Source: Fidelibacterota bacterium
GTDB taxonomy: Bacteria; Fidelibacterota; UBA8477; JABMPR01
Length of the DNA stretch: 64,000 nucleotides
Assembly (NCBI GenBank): GCA_016844945.1
Contig: JAERTJ010000060.1
Coordinates: 1-64,000 of the forward strand
Reading direction: 5' to 3'
The notes below the pieces were generated by a model. The model made no database searches, was not told the DNA's origin, and worked only from the letters and a program-made list of their open reading frames with translations. A program made the position numbers and the translations under genes. Positions 37,018 to 45,715 of the stretch are shown here, one piece after another (positions within the stretch are counted from its first letter, which is position 1; each line of letters opens with the position of its first letter).

Positions 37018-40000
37018 ATGATCATTGCTATTGATGGACCCGCTGCATCTGGCAAAAGTTCTACTGCCCATGGTGTTGCAGAAAAACTGCACTTTCGTCA
37101 TATTGATACCGGTGCCATGTACCGGGCCATTACTTTAAAAACCATACAATCAAAGGTTGACCTTTCTGATGGGGAAGCCCTTTCAGATCTCCTGAATCAA
37201 ATGGATCTGAAAATTGGATTCTCGACTGAAGGACAGACAATTCACCTGGATGGTGTTTTGTTGGGAGACGAGATTCGTTCTCCAGAGGTAACTTCAGGTG
37301 TAGCCGATGTAAGTGCTCTCCCTATTGTAAGAGACTACCTGCTTAGTGTTCAACGTGATGTTGCAGAGGCTCATGATGTTGTGCTAGAAGGAAGAGACAT
37401 AGGTACTGTGGTTTTTCCTGGTGCTGATATCAAGATTTATATGGTAGCGGATGCCCGAGTCCGTGCGAAAAGACGACAGAAAGACTTTGAACGTCAGGGG
37501 ATTACCAAGTCATTAGATGAATTGGAGCAGGAAATACTGGAGCGAGATGCCCATAACGCAAATCGCGAAATAGCCCCAATGATCGCCGCAGATGATGCGA
37601 TTACTCTCGATACTACAGAACTGAGTATCGAAGATCAGATAGAATTTATTGTCTCCAGGGTGGAGACAGCGAAGTCAAATGGAGGAAACTTAATGACCAA
37701 GAAACAAGACATGGATGCAAAAGCTGAAGAAGTAGAAGAAACAGCTGAAGTATCCGCTGAATCCCAAGACGCCGTCGAGACGACGCCCGCCGAGGAAACC
37801 AAAGAAGTTGCTGCTACAGAAGCAACTGAAGAAGCAACAACAGAAGAAGTTGTAGCTGAAGAAGTGAAAGAAGAAGCAGCTCCTGCCGTTGAAGAGAAGG
37901 CAGAGGAAGTTGTAGAGACTAAAGAAGACCCAGTTGAGGAAGTCAAGGAAGAAGAGACTGCAGAAGTAGCCCCTGAACCTGAAGCGCCAGCTGTGGAAGA
38001 ACCAGTCGCTGAAGAAAAAGTAGAAGAAGCTGCTCCAGCTGATGCTGAAGAAGCTCCTGCTACAGATGGTCCCGATGTATCTCAGGGAAAACGTGCGTTG
38101 ATGAATGACCTTTTTGCTGGTATCAAAACTTTAAAACAAGGTGAGCTCCCAGAAGATCAGGTAGTTTCAAGCAAAGAATCGATCGCGTATCAGGAATTAC
38201 TTGATCATGCCGTAATCGATCTTGATCAACAGTCCCTGGTTCAGGCTCGCATCATTTCAATCACTGACAAAGAGGTCATGGTTGATTTCGGTTTCAAATC
38301 TGAAGGTTTGGTTCCACGTCATGAATTTGACGGTGACATGCCAGAAGTCGGTGAGACCATTGAGTTATTTCTGGAACGTATTGAAGACAAATTGGGTCAG
38401 GCTGTATTGTCAAGACGCAAAGCTGAATTCATGGGTGTCTGGAATAATGTTAAGCAGAAATATGCCGATGCAGAAACTGTTGAGGGTACCATTTCACGTC
38501 GAATCAAGGGTGGTATGGTTGTGAATATTCTGGGTGTAGATGCATTCCTACCAGGATCACAGCTGGATGTACGTCCCATTAGAGATTTTGACGCATATGT
38601 TGGAAAATCTTTCGAATTCAAGATCGTCAAGGTTAATGAATTTCGTAAAAATATTGTTGTTTCCCGTAAGGAACTGCTTGAAGAGAGCTTGAAGGAACAA
38701 CGTAGTAAACTTCTGGATGAAATCGAAGTTGGTCAGATTCTTGAAGGTCGCATAAAGAACATTACAGATTTTGGTGTTTTTGTTGACCTCGGCGGAATTG
38801 ATGGTCTGCTTCATATCACAGATCTCTCATGGGGTCGTGTTAACCATCCATCTGAAGTTGTCAGTCTTGATGAAGACATCATGGTCAAGGTTATTGACTA
38901 TGACACAACCAAACAACGTGTATCCCTGGGTCTCAAGCAATTGAAACCACATCCATGGGAAAGTGTAGTTGCCAAGTATCCTGAAGGCACAACTGTCTCA
39001 GGTAAGGTTGTGAGCCTTGCCAATTATGGCGCATTTGTTGAACTGACTGCTGGTGTTGAAGGTTTGGTTCACATCTCTGAAATTTCATGGACACAGCATA
39101 TTAAACATCCTTCAGATGTCTTTAATGTGGGTGATGAAATTGATGCGATTGTACTGTCTGTTGACGCAGAGAATCACAAGATTTCTCTGGGTGTGAAACA
39201 GTTGCAGCCAGATCCATGGACAACGATTGAAGAGAAATACCTGGTGGGTTCAGTCCACGAAGGTTCTGTTAGAAACCTGGCTCAGTTTGGTGCTTTTATC
39301 GAACTTGAAGAAGGTATTGACGGTCTGGTACATATCTCTGATTTATCATGGACCAGCAAAGTACGTCATCCAAAGGAAATTGTAAACCGTGGTGACAAAA
39401 TCATGGTCAAAATCCTGGACATTTCCCAGAGCGAGCGTAAGATCTCACTGGGCATCAAACAAGCCCAGGAAAACCCATGGCCTGTATTGAAGGAACGCTT
39501 TGCCGTGAACTCAATTCAGAAGGGTACCGTTATCAAGCTTCTTGAAAAAGGAGTTATCCTTAGCTTCCCAGATACCGATGTTGAAGGTATCATTTCTTTA
39601 GGAAACTTTAGAAAGAAAGAGCGTAAGGACATCCTGGATCAGTTTGAAGTTGATGCTGAAGTTGAGGTGAAGGTTGTTGAGGTTGATGCAACAGAGAAAA
39701 AAGTTGTTGTCAGTCATGAATCTGCCATCAAGGATAAAGAGCGAAATGATATCGATGAGTTTATGCGCGGACAAGATCAGGTTAGCGACAAGCTTGAGAT
39801 ACCAGAGGCAATTCTGAGCAAGATCCGCGAAGCTGAAGAAGCTCCCGCCGAGAAGGCTGAGAAGAAACCAGCCAAGAAGAAAGCCGCTCCCAAAAAGAAA
39901 AAAGCCGAAGTCGTAGAAGAAGTTGAAGAAGTGGAAGAGGTTGAAGCCGCTCCTGAAGTTGAAGAAACTACAGAAGAAGCTGTTGAAGCCTCAGAAGCAA

Positions 40001-40044
40001 CTGAAACCGAAGCTGATGATTCTGAAGAGGCAGAAAAAGAGTAA
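37018..40044 (+). CDS. cmk-rpsA: Cytidylate kinase - ribosomal protein S1 fusion
   Basis: One 1008-residue frame joins two normally separate proteins. Residues 1-225 are a complete CMP/dCMP kinase (P-loop GPAASGKS, HIDTGAMYRA, EGRDIGTVVFPGA, RAKRRQKDFE). From Met226 follows ribosomal protein S1: a Glu/Ala/Val-rich low-complexity stretch (about 226-350), six S1 RNA-binding domains starting near 404, 485, 571, 657, 743 and 831, and a Lys/Ala then Glu-rich tail (about 938-1008). Domains 3-5 carry the strongest S1 motifs (GLLHITDLSW, GLVHISEISW, GLVHISDLSW). GGAGGAAA and ATG at 37681-37695 lie in frame at the junction, so free S1 of 783 residues could also be made. cmk and rpsA are neighbours in many bacteria. 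Confidence 0.92.
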   Translation: MIIAIDGPAASGKSSTAHGVAEKLHFRHIDTGAMYRAITLKTIQSKVDLSDGEALSDLLNQMDLKIGFSTEGQTIHLDGVLLGDEIRSPEVTSGVADVSALPIVRDYLLSVQRDVAEAHDVVLEGRDIGTVVFPGADIKIYMVADARVRAKRRQKDFERQGITKSLDELEQEILERDAHNANREIAPMIAADDAITLDTTELSIEDQIEFIVSRVETAKSNGGNLMTKKQDMDAKAEEVEETAEVSAESQDAVETTPAEETKEVAATEATEEATTEEVVAEEVKEEAAPAVEEKAEEVVETKEDPVEEVKEEETAEVAPEPEAPAVEEPVAEEKVEEAAPADAEEAPATDGPDVSQGKRALMNDLFAGIKTLKQGELPEDQVVSSKESIAYQELLDHAVIDLDQQSLVQARIISITDKEVMVDFGFKSEGLVPRHEFDGDMPEVGETIELFLERIEDKLGQAVLSRRKAEFMGVWNNVKQKYADAETVEGTISRRIKGGMVVNILGVDAFLPGSQLDVRPIRDFDAYVGKSFEFKIVKVNEFRKNIVVSRKELLEESLKEQRSKLLDEIEVGQILEGRIKNITDFGVFVDLGGIDGLLHITDLSWGRVNHPSEVVSLDEDIMVKVIDYDTTKQRVSLGLKQLKPHPWESVVAKYPEGTTVSGKVVSLANYGAFVELTAGVEGLVHISEISWTQHIKHPSDVFNVGDEIDAIVLSVDAENHKISLGVKQLQPDPWTTIEEKYLVGSVHEGSVRNLAQFGAFIELEEGIDGLVHISDLSWTSKVRHPKEIVNRGDKIMVKILDISQSERKISLGIKQAQENPWPVLKERFAVNSIQKGTVIKLLEKGVILSFPDTDVEGIISLGNFRKKERKDILDQFEVDAEVEVKVVEVDATEKKVVVSHESAIKDKERNDIDEFMRGQDQVSDKLEIPEAILSKIREAEEAPAEKAEKKPAKKKAAPKKKKAEVVEEVEEVEEVEAAPEVEETTEEAVEASEATETEADDSEEAEKE
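37681..37695 (+). promoter_or_regulatory. Internal ribosome-binding site and start codon of rpsA inside cmk-rpsA
   Basis: GGAGGAAA (37681-37688) is followed four bases later by ATG (37693-37695). It is the strongest Shine-Dalgarno of the region, sits exactly where cmk should end by length, and the ATG is in frame with cmk (225 codons downstream of its start). It is itself translated as Gly-Gly-Asn-Leu in the fusion. This is the arrangement expected of a former intergenic region that lost its stop codon. Confidence 0.7.
37693..40044 (+). other. rpsA: rpsA portion of the fusion, possible separate S1 product (783 residues)
   Basis: Alternative product from the internal ATG: 30S ribosomal protein S1, which binds mRNA and helps translation start. 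Without the acidic head and charged tail the six-domain core is the usual size for S1. Whether the cell makes the fusion, the separate protein, or both cannot be decided from sequence. Confidence 0.55.
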
Positions 40045-40098
40045 ATCACTCTCGATCTAACCTCATCGGGATTGTTTCAGACTCCCGGTTTGATATAT

Positions 40099-40147
40099 AA
40101 AGGCGATGCTAATCTTGATTCTTTCAAGAGCATCGCCTTTGCTTTTG
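40099..40147 (+). terminator. Rho-independent terminator after cmk-rpsA
   Basis: AAAGGCGATGCT (40099-40110) pairs perfectly over 12 bases with AGCATCGCCTTT (40129-40140). CTTGA and TCAAG pair inside the loop. GCTTTTGC follows. This is the strongest hairpin in the window and separates the S1 gene from the ybbR-tsaD group. Confidence 0.85.
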
Positions 40148-40228
40148 CATTAGAATTGATTGAAAAATCAGGGATATGAGGGATCGTGAAAGCTTTGTGC
40201 CTGAAGGCTTCCACTTTATATTAATCAG

Positions 40229-41185
40229 ATGTTTAAAAAAATATTCACTCAAGATATTCAGATAAAACTCGGTTCACTCATCCTGGCTGTTTTGTTGTGG
40301 TTTTTTGTTGTTACAGATATTGAATATTATTTTGATTTGGAGATTCCGCTTCGGATACAGGGCTTGTCAGAAGATAAAGCATTTAACAACGAGATACCCG
40401 ATCTTGTCACAACACGATTTAGGGGTAAGGGGCACACCTTGCTCTGGGCGAATATGACCTTACCCCTCTCTGAAACTGGTTTGGTCCTCGACCTGTCCAA
40501 GACTCACAACACTCAGATATACCACTTGAATGAATATTTTACAGAGCACCCAGACAAACTCATTATGCCACGTGATTACAATCTGGATTTACTCCACATT
40601 GTTTCACCAGAATCAGTCTGGGTGAGTGTCGAGCCCATGGATCAGAAAGAACTTAATGTGAATGTTCAGGCTAACATTATACCAGCCCTGGGGTACATGA
40701 TGGTAGGTGATTTTAGTGTTGAACCAACAAAAGTGATGGTTCATGGACCTGTTTCACTCCTACGTGACCTGACGAGTATCACGCTCCCACCTCTTACCAT
40801 TGAAGATGTAAATACGGATATATCCATTGACTTACCTCTGTCACTTGAACCAACTCAACTGTTTACCCTCGATACATCCGTCGTTACTCTGACTGCAGAT
40901 ATTCAGAGCATTGGGTCTGTAGAATTTCAGAACATTCCTGTCCGACTTGAAAATGTTCCTCGCTACGTTGAGGTCGCCGTAACTCCACAATCTATTGGAC
41001 TCATTGCTGAGGGTGGTCTTGACCGTCTTCTGGAGCTTAAACCAGAGGATTTTATTGTAACTTTTGATTTTAGGGCGAACTGGGAACAGGATATCCAATT
41101 ATACATTCCTGAAGCTGTTCTGCCCATTGGTGTTCAGCGTGTGAGTCGGTTTATTCCAGAAAAAGTAGAGATTGTACAACAATAA
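40229..41185 (+). CDS. YbbR domain protein
   Basis: 318-residue protein with one N-terminal membrane anchor (about residues 13-29, LGSLILAVLLWFFVVTD) and an extracytoplasmic part made of repeated YbbR-type beta modules (for example VNVQANIIPALGYMMVGDFS followed by PTKVMVHGPVSLL, and FQNIPVRLENVP). In Firmicutes, YbbR/CdaR regulates the diadenylate cyclase CdaA; no cdaA-like gene is adjacent here, so that role is not assumed. It abuts tsaD with no spacer (stop 41183-41185, start 41186). A candidate promoter TTGTGC-16-TATATT ends only seven bases before the ATG. Confidence 0.8.
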   Translation: MFKKIFTQDIQIKLGSLILAVLLWFFVVTDIEYYFDLEIPLRIQGLSEDKAFNNEIPDLVTTRFRGKGHTLLWANMTLPLSETGLVLDLSKTHNTQIYHLNEYFTEHPDKLIMPRDYNLDLLHIVSPESVWVSVEPMDQKELNVNVQANIIPALGYMMVGDFSVEPTKVMVHGPVSLLRDLTSITLPPLTIEDVNTDISIDLPLSLEPTQLFTLDTSVVTLTADIQSIGSVEFQNIPVRLENVPRYVEVAVTPQSIGLIAEGGLDRLLELKPEDFIVTFDFRANWEQDIQLYIPEAVLPIGVQRVSRFIPEKVEIVQQ

Positions 41186-42199
41186 ATGAAAACATCCATT
41201 ATCCTGGGAATTGAGACATCCTGTGACGAGACAGCAGCAGCTGTTTTTCGTGGATATGAGCTCATCCATCACATCACTGCCACACAATTGGTTCATACAA
41301 GCTACGGTGGCGTTGTTCCTGAATACGCCTCACGGGAGCACAATAAGTTATTAGGACCTGTAATCCGTGGTGTACTAGAACAATCCGAAATGACTCTTGC
41401 CGATATCGGGGGTATAGCTGTTACCCAGGGTCCAGGGTTAGCCGGTTCACTTCTGGTGGGATTGAGTTATGCAAAAGGTCTGGCGCTGGGGTTAGATGTC
41501 CCTATTTATGGCATCAATCATATTGAAGGGCACATTTTTGCAAATTTTATTGGTGAGAAGAACCTGCCAACACCTTTTCTATGTATGCTAGTTTCTGGTG
41601 GTCACACCCAACTTATTCATGTGGAAAACGCACGCGATTATAAGTTGATTGGCCAAACCAGAGATGATGCGGCAGGAGAGGCATTTGACAAGGTTGCCAG
41701 ACTCTTAGGCATTGGTTACCCTGGGGGTCCACTGATTGACAGGTTGAGCAAGGAAGGATCCGCTGATTTTCATCACTTCCCGCGTAGTTCTTTTGATGGG
41801 AGTTATGACTTTTCCTTTTCAGGATTAAAGACTAATGTCATGCAATATATCTCAAAACAAGCGCCTGGTTTTATCAAGGATCATTTGCCTGATATTGCCG
41901 CCAGCTTTCAAGAAGCTGTAGTAGATGTGTTGTCGGGTCAAACTATGCAAGCAGCTCGAGATCTTGGGCATGACAGGATTGTTCTTGCAGGTGGAGTCGC
42001 TGCAAATTCCCGCTTGCGAGAACGCATGGTTGAGTTGACTGAAGCAGAGGGCAAAACTCTGTTCAACCCAGATTTACGCTACTGTACTGACAATGCTGCC
42101 ATGATTGCGTACATGGGATATTGGAAATCCATCTCAGGCAGCGCTGATTCTCTAGATATAGCAGCGATTCCAAATTTAAAGCTAAGCTTTGGCGGATAA
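41186..42199 (+). CDS. tsaD: tRNA N6-threonylcarbamoyltransferase subunit TsaD
   Basis: Catalytic subunit of t6A synthesis at A37 of ANN-decoding tRNAs, working with TsaB, TsaC and TsaE. 337 residues, standard length. ILGIETSCDETAAAVF is the N-terminal ASKHA signature, HIEGHIFANF carries the metal-binding histidines, CMLVSGGHTQLIHV and YPGGPLIDRLS follow, and the C-terminal DNAAMIAYMG is intact. It is placed end to end with ybbR and the VWA-like gene, so the three are probably co-translated. Confidence 0.97.
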   Translation: MKTSIILGIETSCDETAAAVFRGYELIHHITATQLVHTSYGGVVPEYASREHNKLLGPVIRGVLEQSEMTLADIGGIAVTQGPGLAGSLLVGLSYAKGLALGLDVPIYGINHIEGHIFANFIGEKNLPTPFLCMLVSGGHTQLIHVENARDYKLIGQTRDDAAGEAFDKVARLLGIGYPGGPLIDRLSKEGSADFHHFPRSSFDGSYDFSFSGLKTNVMQYISKQAPGFIKDHLPDIAASFQEAVVDVLSGQTMQAARDLGHDRIVLAGGVAANSRLRERMVELTEAEGKTLFNPDLRYCTDNAAMIAYMGYWKSISGSADSLDIAAIPNLKLSFGG

Positions 42200-44290
42200 A
42201 TGAATCTTCCATTTGGATTCACTCTGGAAGCCAATTTTAATGGTCTGGGGCTTCTATTCTGGGGATTGTTTTTAGTTACAACTCTCTTTACTATCTATAA
42301 CAATCGCGGAAAAACCAATTCGGGCACTTCTGTAAAATATCAGCTATGGTTTATTATTTCATTGCGCACGGTTTCCATATTCAGCCTGCTACTCCTGGCT
42401 TTTAACCCTGAAGTTAAGCTTACTAGAAGTTACTCAGCACCCAAGCGAATCGCAGTGCTTGTTGACCAGTCAAGAAGTATGGGGAAAGCCTGGGAGGGGA
42501 ACACTGTTGAATTGAATCGCTCAATCGAGGGCATGATCAGTAATCTCTCAGGCAGTCATTCCATTGATGTCTGGAACATGGATGGCAACGCTATCGAATC
42601 ATATGAATTTGAGTTTGATGGAGATATAAGTATCCTATCCTGGGAACCTGGAACGGAGAACAGCAATAGTGAAGGTGTGGATTACTCCTCAGTAATCCTG
42701 ATCTCAGATGGCCATATTAATGGGGGACGATCCCCATTGGATGAAAGTTGGACGGCGACACTTCCCATTTACCCATTCATGCCACTAGCTCCGAAATCCA
42801 ACCAATCTTTAAAAATGCTAAGATCTGGGTATGAATATTCCAAATCATCCAGGGAATCAATCCTGGTCGATTTGGAGATTCAACAGAGCGGGTTGATGGG
42901 GCGGTTAGCTATTGTGCAAATTGGTACTGAGAATAATCCAGTCCTGATTGAAAGAAAACTTCCGTTGCGCTCTTCAATTACCCCGCTAGAAATCCCCCTG
43001 AGTATTGTTGAATTGGATAGGAATAAATTGAAACTTTCAGTCTCACTTGAGAATGGGGAGTTGATGTCAGAATCATATCTCAATGTGGAATCTGAAGATC
43101 CTAAAAAGTCGGTGCTCATTGTAAGTGAGCGTGTCAATCAACTACATAAATTTTTAATCAGAAGTTTTTCAGACAGCTTGTTTCAGGTGCACACCAGACT
43201 GGGTACAACAGATGAAAAACATAGAACGAGTCTGGATACACTAATTGGGAAAGTAGACCTGACAATTCTTAATAGTCCTGGAAGCAAGGTCTTCACCCCA
43301 GATTTAATGAATGTTATGCGTGACCAGAGAAATGATAATTTGCCAGTAATACTTTTTCAGGGAGCAGGGGAACCACTTGACGCGTTGCTATCAGAGACAC
43401 TGAACCTGAGAATAACTGACAATTTAAATAGCCCAGAAGAAGTAACAGCATACTGGGCGGAGGATGCATTGGATCATCCTTTCTATTTAGGGCTTCTCGG
43501 TCGCGAATATAAACCAGTAGAATTAACGAGATTTGCACCGCTAAAACGCGGACCTGGTATATCATGTCTTCATGGAGCTGAGATGTTGGCTTCTGGCAGC
43601 CCAGGAACCAGACAGCCAGTGATGACTCTTGTTGATAAACCTCCCCTGGCAATATTTGGTGGGAGTGGGTATTGGCGTTGGTTCTTTCATCCCCAATCAA
43701 AAGAATCTTTTGAACAGTTGTGGGAATATCTCTTGGTTTATCTGAACGAGATTTCAGACTTTGAACCTGTTAAGATTGAGATTCCCCTTGCAGCATCAAC
43801 AACTGGATCGCCTATACAGGCCACGATAAATATAAAAGATTTAGATCATCGAAGAATCCATGCCGCTGAATTACGCACCTGGCAGGAAAACTCAAAAGGG
43901 CAGAAGGTCGCTTTAGATCTAAACCGTGAAGGGACCGGAGAATATACCAGCTGGATCAATACAGTATCTCCTGGAGATTTTTCCGTTATTGCAGAAGCGT
44001 ATCGATTTGGGGAACTATGGGGAAGAGATACGAGTAGAATTTCCTTGATGAGCTTTAATGGAGAAGATCAGAGCAGGGGTGTTGATGAGCATTTTCTATC
44101 AAGATTGGCATCTCGAAGTGGTGGCGAAATAATCGCTGTTAATGATGATTTGCCTATGTTTCCAGTGGAATTAGTTGAAAAGCAATCAAGTTCAGCCTTC
44201 AAGGGTCTTCGCTCAGTCTTACTGTTTGGTCTGCTCCTTGCATCCCTTATGATTGAGTGGATTCTGAGGCGTCGGAATGGACTGTTGTAG
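42200..44290 (+). CDS. VWA-like membrane protein, function unknown
   Basis: 696 residues. Two hydrophobic segments near the N-terminus (about 16-31 and 49-68) and one at the C-terminus (about 672-690, then RRRNG) bracket a large domain. After the second segment, IAVLVDQSRSMG gives a MIDAS-type DxSxS (Asp89, Ser91, Ser93) of von Willebrand factor A domains, followed by VILISDGHINGGRSPL. The middle and end resemble BatA- or glutamine-amidotransferase-like VWA membrane proteins of the FCB group, but no MoxR ATPase is nearby. It follows tsaD without a spacer. No function is proposed. Confidence 0.65.
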   Translation: MNLPFGFTLEANFNGLGLLFWGLFLVTTLFTIYNNRGKTNSGTSVKYQLWFIISLRTVSIFSLLLLAFNPEVKLTRSYSAPKRIAVLVDQSRSMGKAWEGNTVELNRSIEGMISNLSGSHSIDVWNMDGNAIESYEFEFDGDISILSWEPGTENSNSEGVDYSSVILISDGHINGGRSPLDESWTATLPIYPFMPLAPKSNQSLKMLRSGYEYSKSSRESILVDLEIQQSGLMGRLAIVQIGTENNPVLIERKLPLRSSITPLEIPLSIVELDRNKLKLSVSLENGELMSESYLNVESEDPKKSVLIVSERVNQLHKFLIRSFSDSLFQVHTRLGTTDEKHRTSLDTLIGKVDLTILNSPGSKVFTPDLMNVMRDQRNDNLPVILFQGAGEPLDALLSETLNLRITDNLNSPEEVTAYWAEDALDHPFYLGLLGREYKPVELTRFAPLKRGPGISCLHGAEMLASGSPGTRQPVMTLVDKPPLAIFGGSGYWRWFFHPQSKESFEQLWEYLLVYLNEISDFEPVKIEIPLAASTTGSPIQATINIKDLDHRRIHAAELRTWQENSKGQKVALDLNREGTGEYTSWINTVSPGDFSVIAEAYRFGELWGRDTSRISLMSFNGEDQSRGVDEHFLSRLASRSGGEIIAVNDDLPMFPVELVEKQSSSAFKGLRSVLLFGLLLASLMIEWILRRRNGLL

Positions 44291-44327
44291 GTGAATTCAC
44301 TTTTGGGCAGAAGGCTTGTCTCCTATA

Positions 44328-44356
44328 TTGCCGTGCTTTTTTTGAACGGATAAAAA
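44328..44356 (+). promoter_or_regulatory. Candidate promoter upstream of ugd and the polysaccharide locus
   Basis: TTGCCG (44328-44333) and TAAAAA (44351-44356), spacing 17. The wider block TATATTGC ... GGATAAAA also precedes cmk-rpsA. A run of seven T (44337-44343) lies inside the spacer and may end transcription from the VWA gene, although no good stem precedes it. Confidence 0.4.
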
Positions 44357-44368
44357 GATGGGGAATAA

Positions 44369-45682
44369 ATGAGAAAAATTTGTGTCATCGGAACGGGGTA
44401 CGTGGGTCTGGTTAGCGGAACTGGTCTAGCTGATTTCGGGAACCATGTGATTTGTTGCGATATTGATCAAAGTAAGATCGATTTGCTTAAAAAAGGTGAG
44501 ATCCCTATCTATGAACCAGGCCTCAAAGAACTGGTTGATCGCAATGTTAAAGCCAAACGATTAACCTTTAGCTCCGATATCGATACATCCGTTCGAGATG
44601 CTGAAGTCATCTTTATTGCAGTGGGTACCCCCATGGGGGATAATGGTGAAGCAGACCTCCGAGCTGTGGAAGCTGTTGCTAAAACTATCGCTAAAAACCT
44701 GAACAGTTATAAGATTATCTGTACCAAGAGTACAGTCCCTGTTGGAACTGGTGCACGGTTGCAAGAGATTGTTGAGTCGGAAAAAGAATCTGATGCTGAA
44801 TTTGACATTGTCTCCAACCCTGAGTTTTTAAGAGAAGGCTCAGCGGTAAAAGACTTTCTACTCCCCGATAGAGTTGTCCTTGGTGTGAACAGCAAGCGTG
44901 CTGAAGAAGTCATGAAGGATGTGTATCGTCCGCTGTTCATCAATGAAACGCCTATGGTTGTCACCAATGTTCCTTCATCTGAAATGATCAAGTATGCCTC
45001 CAATGCTTTCCTGGCAGTCAAGATATCCTTTATCAATGAAGTCGCCAACCTGGCGGATAAGGTAGGTGCTGATGTCCACACGGTAGCCAGAGCCATGGGA
45101 CTGGACGGACGCATCAGCTCTAAGTTTCTACATCCCGGTCCTGGATATGGTGGGAGTTGTTTTCCAAAAGATACTGAAGCCCTGGTCTATACCGGTGAGC
45201 AGCATGATGTTCAGTTCCAGGTGGTTCAGGCAGCCATCAATGCTAACAAGACACAACGGAATGTCATCTTAGATAAAGCTACAGAACTCCTGCCCGAGAT
45301 GGAGGGTAAGACGGTAGCAGTTCTGGGACTTGCCTTTAAGGCGAATACAGATGATGTGAGAGATACACCTGCCCTGGAGATCATCCAGGGGCTAAACGAA
45401 GCAGGTGCAAATGTGAAAGCATATGACCCCATCGCCGCAGAGAACATGAAGAAGTTCTTTCTCCCTGAACTTACTACCTGTAAGTCAGTGATTGAGACAG
45501 TTGAAGGGGCGGATCTGGTCATCATCCTCACAGAATGGAATGAACTACGTGGTTTGGGTCTCAAAGATCTTAAACCCCATCTAAACGCTCCCAATATTGT
45601 GGATGCTCGTAATATCCTCAGTGTGGATCAACTCAAAGAATTTGGCTATAACTATCGAAACGTTGGCCGTAGTAACGTATAA
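44369..45682 (+). CDS. ugd: UDP-glucose 6-dehydrogenase
   Basis: Oxidises UDP-glucose to UDP-glucuronate with two NAD+. 437 residues. The Rossmann motif VIGTGYVGLVSGTGLADFG starts at about residue 5, CTKSTVPVGTG is typical, and the catalytic cysteine is Cys264 in YGGSCFPKDTEAL. The C-terminal domain with AFKANTDDVRDTPAL closes the protein. It opens the surface polysaccharide locus and would supply glucuronate residues, a requirement for the epimerase-like lipoprotein encoded at 53387. Confidence 0.94.
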   Translation: MRKICVIGTGYVGLVSGTGLADFGNHVICCDIDQSKIDLLKKGEIPIYEPGLKELVDRNVKAKRLTFSSDIDTSVRDAEVIFIAVGTPMGDNGEADLRAVEAVAKTIAKNLNSYKIICTKSTVPVGTGARLQEIVESEKESDAEFDIVSNPEFLREGSAVKDFLLPDRVVLGVNSKRAEEVMKDVYRPLFINETPMVVTNVPSSEMIKYASNAFLAVKISFINEVANLADKVGADVHTVARAMGLDGRISSKFLHPGPGYGGSCFPKDTEALVYTGEQHDVQFQVVQAAINANKTQRNVILDKATELLPEMEGKTVAVLGLAFKANTDDVRDTPALEIIQGLNEAGANVKAYDPIAAENMKKFFLPELTTCKSVIETVEGADLVIILTEWNELRGLGLKDLKPHLNAPNIVDARNILSVDQLKEFGYNYRNVGRSNV

Positions 45683-45715
45683 TAATATTTTTAAGAATCT
45701 GGTTAGAGATAGGTA

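Noticed and set aside
37670-37700. Frameshift or missed stop as explanation for the cmk-rpsA fusion
   Set aside because: Both parts are in the same frame with no sign of an indel; a single substitution of a stop codon cannot be excluded but nothing in the sequence points to it, so the fusion is reported with a test.
37635-37946. Minus-strand serine/threonine-rich reading frame opposite the acidic part of the S1 gene
   Set aside because: It is the mirror image of GAA/GCT-type codons in the low-complexity segment; no start context or family match.
39777-40049. Second serine-rich minus-strand frame opposite the charged S1 tail
   Set aside because: Same cause: repetitive GAA/GCC codons leave the antisense frame open by composition only.
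43314-43700. Minus-strand frame inside the VWA-like gene
   Set aside because: No ribosome site, no recognisable domain; shadow of the plus-strand gene.
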